From NCBI GenBank assembly GCA_013339765.2, contig CM023448.1, positions 22,461,295-22,525,294 on the forward strand: a stretch of DNA of 64,000 bases. Reading direction: 5' to 3'. Made by a program: the position numbers and the translations under genes. This document shows, piece by piece, positions 54,831-64,000 of the stretch (its first letter is position 1; the number at the start of each line of letters is the position of its first letter). The DNA comes from Haemaphysalis longicornis (taxonomy: Eukaryota > Arthropoda > Arachnida > Ixodida > Ixodidae). The notes under the pieces are model-generated. The model worked only from the letters and a program-made list of their open reading frames with translations, was not told the DNA's origin and made no database searches.

Positions 54831-57400
54831 AGCTCTGAGCAGTGGGACACCATGCTGCTCAGCTGGGTCCCGGGGAGAGCAGGCCTGTCTGGTCCAGATT
54901 GCCGAGGCCGCCGCCAGAGAAGAAAATCTCCTGGCTGCCGGCTGAGGGGATAGTGGTCCTCTCTTCGAGAATTGCCTTCCTTCACTCTCATCTATGGACT
55001 CATAAATGGTGCCACTCTTTTGGCGCAGAAAAGGTATTGTATATTTAGTGGGCAACCAACGCGAAATATCAGCTATTGGGGTCATTCACGTAACCGCAAG
55101 TGAAGGTAGTATGCGAGATATTTTTACTATACCCAGGAAAAGGGGAATGCACTTAGGGGCAGAAGGAGGCTCTTGTCGGCACATCAGGCTGCAATACTGA
55201 AAACAGATTTTTGTGTGACGCAGAAAAGGAGAAAAGAACACGTTACACTGCGCAGCGTGTTTTGTATGCTTTTTCTTCGTCCCGTGAAAAGCCCTTTTTC
55301 AGTTGCATACGCCATGCCATTGTACTCTGCCTGATTTGCTTCGTTTAGATGACACCTTTCTACATCGTGGCTGGGACTTTCACGCAAGTCGAAGATGTTT
55401 CCAAGATCACATTCGTACCCAAGAATGAAGAGCTGTAAGACCGGCCACGGAAATTGTGTGCTGGGGCGTGTTCCATCTTTTATACCTGCCTATAAATGTG
55501 GAAATTGAATAGCCTATTATAAAAGTCAGGCTCCTTTCATCGCAATAGCGTCCCACGTGTTTATAGCAGATATAAATTCACATCTTCTGACCCCTAACTT
55601 CAAGTGGAAGTACCAAAAAACGCAAACGCATAGAAATTCTGCTGGGCCGTTGAACTCTGCGACCGTTCAAATGCATGGGCTTTTTGGGAGCAGTACGGTA
55701 TAGCAAGAAAATTGGCTCAGCTTGCACTAGGGGTGCAAGGCGGGAGAAACAGTAGAGCGGGCGGCCCCGCTTCCTTCGTCGGAGGCACGGCTGTTGCTCC
55801 TCACATGGATTTACGGACTTACCGATGAAGGTTCTCCATGACGGGCAGGCCCGGAATGTTGTGTCCAAAGGCTTTCACATCTCATCTAAAGTGGAGCGCG
55901 TTAGCACGCGCTAGAACCCGCGGCAACCGGCTTCGCGAACATGGCGTCTGTAGCACGAGCTATCCTGTGCTCCCCAATTCAGGTGCGGACGCCCACCAAC
56001 GATTTTCTCGGTAGTTCTGTTGAGAGCTTCTCCCGCGCCGCAAGCTCACGTGCAAGCGTGGACGACGCCAGGCGCTTCTCAGGAGACGCATGCTCCCGTG
56101 CGCACGGTTTTTTTGCGAACAGTTTTTGCGAACGCCATCGCACCAAGCTCAACCTGAAACAGCTCTGCTGTTAAAAGCGCCACGAATGGCGTTTTTACAC
56201 ACACGTGTGAAAACCGGCAAAAGATTGCTTTATCGCGAAAGCCGCTTTAAACATTGCTGAGGGTTTATGATATTAGGAGTAGTTACAGGGGAACCCCGAT
56301 GATGCGTCCCCCGTACTTACCTGGTTCTTACGACGGATCACCGCGGTCCCGGAAAACTCACCACAGAAGTAATGCGTTAGCGTTAAAAACACCGATGATA
56401 TGACGCTCGGGTGCACACGGTCCGCTTCATACGACGGACTCTGCCGTCGTTAAACCGGCGTTTTTCCCATCTTTTACATAGCTTCGCCGCCTCGTCTCGA
56501 CCTTTCTTGATTCTTATTCCCCGTTTCACGCTGCTTGATCTTCCAGGGTCGGCAGGTGGGCCAGATGGCTTAATGAGCAGACGCAAGCAGGCAGGCGGGT
56601 ACATGCGAGTGGGAGTTAACCTTCGACGGCCCCACGCAGCAGCTGCACGCCAACGCGACAACCGCAAGAAGTCTTGGTGGCTGGCGGACTGAATTTGAAG
56701 CTCCCATGGAGCCGCCGATGAACGCGAAAACCCATACGAAGCAACACCACGGCGATGACTTGCACGCTCGATCCAAGCTTCTTAATTTCCCGACGCTGTC
56801 TCTCCCCATCTCTCTGCTTATCAGTGTCTTTCAAAGCGGCGTTACCACTCCGCCTATTTCTTTGCGCCTTTTTTAACCGCCATCTCGTACTATTATTCGT
56901 TTAGCTGGGCCTTGGCAGCTTCACACTCGCCTTTTCCCCTCTCAATTAGCTCGACCACGTCGGTCTTATCTCGCGCGCATGAGGCGCGGGGCTGGCGGTC
57001 TAAAAATAGCGCCGGACGGCGCGGGGCTCGCGTTGCGCGCAGTGCTTGGCTGGTTGGCTGGCTTGGACGCCGAGGAGAGGAGGGTGGCATAAAATACGAA
57101 TTTCTTTTTTAAAACAGGATTTTAGCTAAAGGTTGGCAAATTACGCGAGAACGCGCTAAATATAGTAGTTAAAATAGGTTCTTAGCCCACCGGTCGCGTA
57201 AGACCATCTACTAGGGCGGCATTTACAAGCACCCCGGTCATACGACCCCCCGGTCATACGACGTTTTTGCACGGTCCCTTGAAAGTTGTATTATCGGGGT
57301 TTCCCTCTATTACTGTACACTGCAGTTTGAAAATGTGTGACACGACGCCACTTCTAACAGCGGAGCTGATTAAGTGTTTAGTTCAGCCGTGCAGCGTTAG
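54831..57400. other. Interval downstream of P450 without recognisable gene
   Basis: Short ORFs only. No repeat partner in the window was noticed. GC content rises around 56900-57100. Confidence 0.35.
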
Positions 57401-57534
57401 CAGAAAACTATAACCGGCGAAGTGGAGAGGTTGAAAATGCACGCCAAGAAGTGTCAGGAAAAATGGCGAGGAGGCAAGGAGGCCAGGAGCAGTTGTAAGA
57501 GCGCGCCTGAAGAAAAAATGTGCTCAGTGAAGTC

Positions 57535-57625
57535 ACAGGTATTGAATCCAGGACCTTTCCGCCGTGAAAACGGCAACCTAACCAATGGGCCACCCCGAAG
57601 GCCCGACGGATGCCGGCTTAGCAGC
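57535..57625 (-). repeat. tRNA-like SINE fragment
   Basis: On the minus strand TGGCCCATTGGTTAGGTTGCC (A-box-like) precedes GGTCCTGGATTCAA (B-box-like) at tRNA spacing. Confidence 0.4.
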
Positions 57626-58050
57626 GGCGGGGAACGATAACATACGAAGCTAATTAAGGTTCTGCTGCAACGCAGTGCGCAACACCTTCAAGCCAGATAG
57701 GATAGGAATATTCACAAGTATTAGATCCAAATGGCATAATTTAGAACCGCAAAAAGTAAATAAAGCAAACACAGAATTTCGGCGCCCACAGCGCGCAAAA
57801 ACCATTCCATCTCGCCTTCCCAGGCCGCCTTATAACGAGACGAGAAGGCAATTGCAACCAGGGTTTGGGTTGAAAATAAACAATAAAAGAATGAAAAAAG
57901 CGATAACCTAACCCGCGAAATTAAGCACAATAGAAAACAATTGAATGACCACCGCCGCATGAAACAAAAAAGTTGCAGAGACATATATGTTTGGATCCTA
58001 AGATGTAAGGCGCGACAGCGACTTTCCCGGAGTGTTGCCGTACGCAGGTG
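57626..58050. other. Interval without recognisable feature
   Basis: AT-rich, A-run-rich sequence. No gene seen. Confidence 0.3.
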
Positions 58051-58099
58051 CTGCCTTTCCGAGTGCCCCGCGGAACCTCACCCCCTCCCCCCTTCTCCA

Positions 58100-58290
58100 C
58101 CCTCAACAACTGGGCGCAGGCCCTGTGTAGCTCTTGCCTTATGGATCAACAGACCCTGACGCATCGTGTGCTCCAGGTCGCTTCGGCCATTTGGTCCGAG
58201 GCTCCCTCCTGTCTTTCTCCCCTCCCCCCCCCCCAACCTGAACCCGGTGTCTCAACAATAAAGTGCTTCTCTCTCTCTCACTCTCCGATC
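58100..58290 (+). repeat. LINE-like 3' end with AATAAA and (CT)n
   Basis: CTCAACAATAAAGTGCTTCT followed by (CT)n resembles the 3' termini at 48375 and 59470. The preceding sequence has no clear frame. Confidence 0.35.
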
Positions 58291-58797
58291 GATGCTTCAC
58301 GACCAATAAAGGTCATCAAAGAGAGATGACTAGAAGCAGGGGTTTTTAATCGCCGTGAAAGACCAATGCTCACTGCGTTTCTGAGACTTCAAAGGTGAGC
58401 ATCAAAGGTTGCGGGTGCAAGGTGTTGGTCAATTTAAGCGAGAAGGCTTCAATGTCAAGGATTCAAAAGGGTTTATTAGGTGATGCCTAGGGTGGCCTGA
58501 ACAGTTTTGTTTTTGCGAAGAGAGAGAGAGAGCCTGAATATCTTTGTTGAGGAATAAATCGTTGCGGCTACGGAAAATGTGGTAAGGAGATTGCAGGGAG
58601 CTCAAAGATGGCACCTGAAGTTTAGGGCGGCCGGTGCAGCTCCTTCCCTGGCCCCTTCAATGAGCTAGCGTGATATTCAGGTAACGAGCTGGCCCAACGT
58701 GCCTCCCATGCCTGGAAGAAGTAGAATATGTAATGCTTCAGTTCTTCTAACCATACCCTTGTTGCGTGCAAGAGGGCGGATTTTTCCACGGTTTTTG

Positions 58798-59110
58798 CAG
58801 ATAGATAGAGAGATAGAAACTTTATTGTTCATGGGATGGTGGGACGAATCAGCCACCTCGGTCCAGGCAGCCGCTGTGGGCCCTTATGAGTTGGGCCACC
58901 AGTTCCCGTTGCTCTTGGAGACTCGCCGCAACAGCCAGCCACTTTCCGTTGTAATTGTCTGGTTGGGTGGGGTTGTAGGGGCCCTCCCACAAAATGTTGT
59001 CCTGGGTAGGAGGAATAACGCAGTGTGGACGGAGTGGGACAGGGGTGTCTGGCGTGCGTTGGAATGGATGAAGCCGAGTGGGTGTGTGCAGTGCATATGT
59101 TTACGCCTGC
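58798..59110 (-). pseudogene. LINE C-terminal fragment, minus strand
   Basis: The minus strand encodes PDNYNGKWLAVAASLQEQRE, then LVAQLIRAHSGC and LDRGG, a LINE ORF2 C-terminus, followed by a 3' UTR ending CAATAAAGTTTCTATCTCTC at 58798. It meets a plus-strand fragment near 59110. Confidence 0.55.
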
Positions 59111-59504
59111 CGAATGACTACTCGCTCGCGACGGGTAAGGGAACGTTCGGCGTATTCTTATGCTTTATTCGGGTGGTCGCTCTGGTACTCCGACTCGTAG
59201 TACGCCGATGCGCAGCTTTATATGGCCTACGCAATACCACCCGCAGTGTTGATTCTGCAAAGCACCCTGCACTCTATACCACATGGTGTGGGAGTGCCAG
59301 CTCAACCCCTCAGTTTCCGCGATTTCCAACCCCTCGGTTGAGCAGTGGGAAGGAGAACTGGCCAGCTCGAGCGCCGAGGAACAGCTTCGGCTGATTCACC
59401 GGGCTGAGACGGCTGGACGCTCCAACGGGGTCCTGGACTGAGGAAACCGACCACTTGGCTCTTTTTCTTTAATAAAGTTTACTCTCTCTCTCTCTCTCTC
59501 TCTC
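59111..59504 (+). pseudogene. LINE C-terminal fragment, plus strand, with (CT)n tail
   Basis: It encodes TLYHMVWECQLNPSVS, then VEQWEGELASSSAEEQL and HRAETAGRSNGVLD followed by a stop (about 59440). The CCHC-type finger remnant HMVWEC is visible. The 3' end is AATAAAGTTTA plus (CT)n to 59504. Confidence 0.65.
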
Positions 59505-59990
59505 CCCCAATCCGAACACGAGTCACTGCTCCCCAACCGAACGCGTACGCGATCTTGGAGCAGTACGCGACCGTGGCGCCGCGACGCGGCCAACATGGCA
59601 ACTGCAAACAGCCAGGCCGGCCAAGGTAGCCAAGGTGTTTCAACTGGCGGCTTCCAGATCAGATGCGTTAGCTCCAAGCCGAAGTTTCGAACCTATTCTT
59701 GCACTTATAAGACAGGAAGCAGTGCGGCTAACAGTTCGGCTAACTTTGTCGCGTAAGCGTGCGAGTCGTCGTCGTCTGAGCTGCTGTACTCCTCGGCGTC
59801 GACTTCGAGCTGCAGAAGCAACGGAGACGGTTTCCCTACACTTAAGAGACCTTATGCAGAAACTGGCGCCCTCCTGCGGGAACCGCGTGCGCTTCCGCCA
59901 TGTTGGGTGATTCCCGGATCTCCGGATACCGCAGTATACATGATAGCACGGGGTTAGCGACGCGCACGTCGGCATTTATCGTTGTCTAAG
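59505..59990. other. Interval without recognisable feature
   Basis: GC-rich, no gene and no second copy noticed. Confidence 0.3.
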
Positions 59991-59994
59991 ATAC

Positions 59995-61335
59995 TTTCAT
60001 GAGATGCTTCCATAAGATGCTTCCATAAGAAAGGCGACATGAAGGACTTGAAAAATTACAGGCCGATCAGCTTACTGTCAGTCGTCTACAAGGTATTTAC
60101 CAAGGTAATCGCTAACCGAATTTCTTGCAACCTTAGATTTCAGTCAACCTAAAGAACAAGCAGGGTTCCGTAAAGGTTATTCAACAATGGACCATATTCA
60201 CACGATCAATCAGGTGATAGAGAAGTGCGCTGAGTGTACTGAACCCCTATATATAGCCTTCATAGATTATGAGAAACATTTGACTCGGTCGAAACCCTAG
60301 CAGTCATTCAGGCATTACGGAAGCCAGGGGGTAGATGAGCATTATGTAAGAATACTAGAGGATATCTACAATGGGTCTACAGCTACCATATCCTCATAGG
60401 GAGAGCAGTAAAATACCTATAAGGAAGGGTGTCAGACAAGGAGACACAATCTCTCCAATGTTATTCACAGCATGTTTACAAGAAGTATTCAGAACGATTG
60501 GATTGGGAACAGGTGAGGAGTAAGGGTAATGTAGAATACCTCAGTAACCTCAGATTTGCTGATGACGTTGCCTTGCTAAGTAACTCGAGGGGACGAATTG
60601 CAAAGCATGACTTTCCGCACTGGGCGAGCAGAGTAAACCGTGGGCCTGAAAATATATGCATAAAACTAAAGTAATGATCAATAACCTCGGACAGCACAGC
60701 GGTTTGAGACAGGTGGCGAGGCAAGTGGGAAGTTGTAAGCGAATATATCTACTTAGGCCAAGTTGTGACCCCAGATCCCAACCATGAGGCAGAGATAATT
60801 AGAAGGATCAGAATGGGGTGGGGTGGATATGGCAGACATTCTGCAGATAATGAATAGCAGACTACCATTGTCGCTGAAGAGAAAGTGTATGACAGCTGCA
60901 TCTTACCGGTACTCACCTACGGGCAGAAACTTGAGCGTTCACTAAGAGGGTTCAACTTAAATTGAGAACGACTCAGCGGGCAATGGAGCGGAAAATGATA
61001 GGTTTAACATCCAGGGACAAGAAGAGAGCGGAGTGGGTCAGGGAGCAAACTGGTGTTAAAGACATATTAGTAGAAATTAAGAAGAAGAAATGGACGTGGG
61101 CAGAGCATGTAATGCGAAGGCAAGATAACCGCTGGTCATTAAGGGTAACCAGAGTGGATCCCTAGAGAAGGCAGCGTTGCAGGGGGCGGCAGAAAGTTAG
61201 ATGGGCAGATGAGATCAAGAAGTTTGCGGGGCATAAATTGGTCAACAGTTGGCACAGGGCCCAGGAGAGGCCTTTGCCCTGCAGTGGGCGTAGATATGGC
61301 TGGTGGTGATGATGATGATGATGATGATGATGATG
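59995..61335 (+). pseudogene. RTE-like LINE, 5'-truncated, with (GAT)n tail
   Basis: It encodes GDMKDLKNYRPISLLSVVYK, then VFTKVIANRI and, after frameshifts, ISPMLFTACLQEVFRT. LRFADDVALLSNS (60550-60590) keeps the catalytic ADD. The C-terminal part has LTSRDKKRAEWVREQTGVKD, then WTWAEHVMRRQDNRW, and ends ERPLPCSGRRYGWW before a (GAT)n run at 61308-61335. These tail motifs are typical of RTE-clade elements. Stops and shifts are frequent. Confidence 0.8.
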
Positions 61336-61674
61336 CTTAAATACTGCCGTGTAACTTTCTGTGCACAAAGATGATAAGAGGACGACCACGGAAATAGCGT
61401 ACACACCTTCTTTTTTATTTGTCAACGGAAGCATGATTCGAGCCCTGCGTGAAGTCACTTGCGGCTGTCGACTTCCCTTCGCGCAGTAATATTATAGCTA
61501 GATCGCAAGCATAGGCACGAAACGAATATGTGCAGGACTAAAAAGGTCCCAAAGTGAGCTATTTTCTAGCCCTGTATTTGCCGCCGAGCACTCTTGCCTC
61601 CGGTCAGCTCGTACTTTATCGTGTGGGATGAGTTTTGAGTCTCCCGTTCGTGCTTTGCGCGCCCGTGTTTTCTT
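61336..61674. other. Interval without recognisable feature
   Basis: Nothing recognised between the RTE tail and the SINE head of LINE-A3. Confidence 0.3.
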
Positions 61675-61846
61675 TTAGCGAAGCTTTTTACCTCTACCCC
61701 CAAGGTTCTTTCGCGACCGTTGGTGTCACCAGAAAACTCCAGCGAACAAATAAAAGAATTTACTGGCACCGCCGGGAATCGAACCTGGAACTAATAGACT
61801 AACAAAGCGAGAGCCCGTTGTCTTACCGATTTAGCTACGAGCCCAC
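61675..61846 (-). repeat. tRNA-derived SINE-like head of LINE-A3 composite
   Basis: The minus strand carries TAGCTAAATCGG (A-box-like) and GGTTCGATTCC (B-box), the best preserved of the three copies. The body matches 5705-5880 and 16552-16710. Confidence 0.65.
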
Positions 61847-62901
61847 TTTTTCTTTAATGCATGGAAATTTTAGAAAACTTCAGCACGACAAGACACTTAA
61901 AGGCAGGGGGTGTTGGGCTCATGCATTTGTTTGTGCACCAACTGTGTCTCGTTTTTTTCTTCTACAATTGGTTGATCAGCCACTTTTACTAACTGTACTT
62001 CAGCAGCGCATAAGTTTCCATTTGCCTTTTTTGCTATGTACGGGGAAGTCAATACGAAGCCTCACATGGAGATTTCTCAAAGAGGTCGTGGCGCTCATTA
62101 AACTTTCTTCCCGCGCGGTTTTCCTTGGAATATTTGTTCAGCATGTCACAGGAAAACTATAACGAACACTCTTATTGAAAGTCTATTCCGATGCCTGTTT
62201 ATCGCCAGCCTTACTTAGGCCACCAGAAAAGCAATGTTTTAAAACGCGTAATGAGCATGTGTATCCCGCCAAATGCAAAAACATTTTTCTTCAAGCTTCC
62301 ATTCTTCCACACTCCCAGTTAAGACATGGCTGCGTGAAAAAGGAATGTCTATTCCTTGGTCGACAATTGGCGCTCTGTAATCAACCAGAGACCATTGTTG
62401 TTTCTGTGTGCCGGGACGCTGTGTTCTCTGGGACGTTTGCAGTTTGCAGCGGGCACTAAAAAAGGACATTGACATCACCCCGTACACCATTCGCCTTCCT
62501 GCCACTTTGACGATGTTAATCGGGTGCCATATGACGTTTTCGTTCTCCTAGGATTGTTTAGCTTGTGTGAAGTGCCGCATGACTGATCGGCAGGCGGAAC
62601 GTCCTAGGCCGACCAAGTGCATTTTTCAGGAACAGGCGGCGTTGGTGCGGGGCGTTTATGCTGCGCAGAGTGATCCACCAGAGTGGCTGCCTCTTTTAGA
62701 TGCGTGTGTTTGCTTGCCTGAGTTTTGATCTTTGTTCGACTGATGTCCTTGCCCTTTGCTGTCTGTTCGTGTTTATATTCTTTATGTGCTTCAAGTGCTT
62801 CACTGTGCGCGAGCAAAAGTTCAGGCCCTACATAGAGTTTTTGCAACATTTGTGTGGGGCTCTCAATGGGAACCTATGCGCAGGGACAACTTGTTTCTTC
62901 C
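61847..62901 (-). mobile_element. Insert with 17-bp target duplication, possible retrocopy
   Basis: TTTAGCTACGAGCCCAC occurs at 61830-61846 and at 62902-62918, so the 1055 bp between are an insertion. The left edge is T-rich (TTTTTCTTTAATG), which on the minus strand is an A-rich 3' end. Long target duplication plus A-rich end fits LINE-driven copying of an RNA. The minus strand has broken frames with no domain I can name. Confidence 0.5.
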
Positions 62902-62918
62902 TTTAGCTACGAGCCCAC

Positions 62919-64000
62919 GCGAAGACGGGGAAGACAGGTGGTGTACTCAATAAGCCCATCTACGGGTTTACCCCCTGCATTCTCGCTGAATGCCACGTGA
63001 AAGCGTCACGAGACCACTCACGCCCGTCTAGCGGCCCTGTGCGCACCTTGCTTATGTGCTAAGAGTTACAAAAAATAAAGTAAGCTCACACCAATGCATG
63101 GCATCTCACTTCTAGTACGCCAATGTGCTAAAGCCTGCGGCCTCCAGTGTTCACGTAAACAATCACAGCTCCTTGTCGTCCGCCCTAACGCCAAACCAAG
63201 GAATACATTCAAATACTCCTTGATGGCCAGGCCATCACTCCAAGCCCCAGCATCAAGATCCTGGGCCTACATCTCGAGGCTAACACCAAGAGTTACGTCT
63301 CCTTGCAGCACCTCAAAAACAGCATTAATCAAATCATACACATGATCAGGCCAGTTGCCACCAAGAAGCGAGGCCTAAAGGAATCCGGTACCTTTCGATT
63401 AATTGGAGCTTTTGTCCTCTCGAGAGTTACTTACGTCAACCCCCTGTCTTCTTCTCGACAAGGAAGATATAGAGATGCTTTATATAATGATTAGAAAGGC
63501 GGTCGAGCAGGCCATTAGTCTTCTCATGAGTAGGTCCACACAGAGGCTGCTTAGCACGGGGCTCCACAACACGGTGGAAGAGCTGATGGAAGGGCATCTT
63601 TCTAACCAGAAGGTCCGACTCAGAACTGCGATGGGTAACCGCATGCTTCACCAGACTGGCTGGGCAGCCCAGAATGTCACTCCGCTTGACGTACTCCCAG
63701 ACTCTTGGCGACTAAAACTAAAGATGCTCCCTTTGCTTAGAAATAACGCCTCACAGGACGAGGGTCACCGAAAAGCACGGGCTCAAGCGCTAAACACCAC
63801 CCTCGGTGGGGATCATGCAGTTATCTACACAGACGCCTCCAAACATAAACATCGAGGGCAGCAATACGCCATCATCGTGGCTACCTCCAGAACCAACCTC
63901 CTTGCGTGTACCTCGCTTAGGACCCAAGAAATGGCGGCAGCAGAAGAGGCCGCCATCACCTTGGCTCTCGCTCAACCAGGGGTTCGGAGGGTATTCATCG
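62919..64000 (+). pseudogene. LINE-A3, runs off the window
   Basis: Best LINE-A copy. It encodes SIKILGLHLEANTK-like text (frameshifted), HMIRPVATKKRGLKESGTFR, LLSTGLHNTVEELMEGHLSN, KVRLRTAMGNRMLHQ and an RNase H domain VIYTDAS...QQYAIIVATSRTN, with AAEEAAITLAL. A three-codon slip adds KH after TDASKH relative to other copies. The last bases read VRRVF, just before the next RNase H Asp. Upstream sequence matches 5881-6266 and 16136-16551. Confidence 0.75.

Overview
This is eukaryotic, TE-saturated DNA, most likely from a hard tick (Ixodida). The grounds are a tRNA-derived SINE resembling the tick SINE Ruka, CR1/L2-like, RTE-like and RNase H-bearing LINEs, Penelope-like elements with GIY-YIG domains, and one spliced cytochrome P450 gene. 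Species assignment is inference. Nothing bacterial was seen: no operons, no CRISPR array, no bacterial rRNA or tRNA clusters. Family names for repeats rest on motifs read by eye.

The only host gene I can support is a P450 of the CYP3-type on the + strand, with exons at 36384-36563, 39164-39353, 40024-40235 and 53847-54788. Intron phases (0, 1, 0) and splice signals fit, and the exons join into an intact open frame of 507 codons with all diagnostic P450 motifs. Intron 3 is 13.6 kb and packed with repeats.

From 1 to 5.7 kb lie an AT-rich decayed LINE, split by a small element that targets TTAA, and a head-to-head pair of Penelope-like element remnants with a SINE between them. From 5.7 to 27.8 kb almost everything reads as one nest of insertions: LINE-A1 (5705-6266 plus 25682-27805) holds a minus-strand CR1-like element, CR1-a (6267-25681). 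CR1-a is split by a plus-strand CR1-like element, CR1-b (about 8420-22680). CR1-b is split by LINE-A2 (9111-17355, minus) and by a 1.7-kb TTAA element. LINE-A2 is split by a Gypsy-like LTR retrotransposon (10773-15961), a fold-back element and a GC-rich element. Both CR1 elements encode a 2A-like motif at the start of ORF1.

A 5.1-kb block at 26191-31325 is repeated almost exactly, in the same orientation, at 42631-47742. One copy lies upstream of the P450 gene and the other in its intron 3, so the first three exons sit between two long direct repeats. From 54.8 to 64 kb the window holds LINE 3' ends, an RTE-like LINE (about 60.0-61.3 kb) and a third LINE-A copy that runs off the right edge. 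This third copy is interrupted by a 1.05-kb insert with a 17-bp target duplication. Long intervals (32.4-36.3, 54.8-57.4 and most of 27.8-31.3 kb) contain no recognisable gene.
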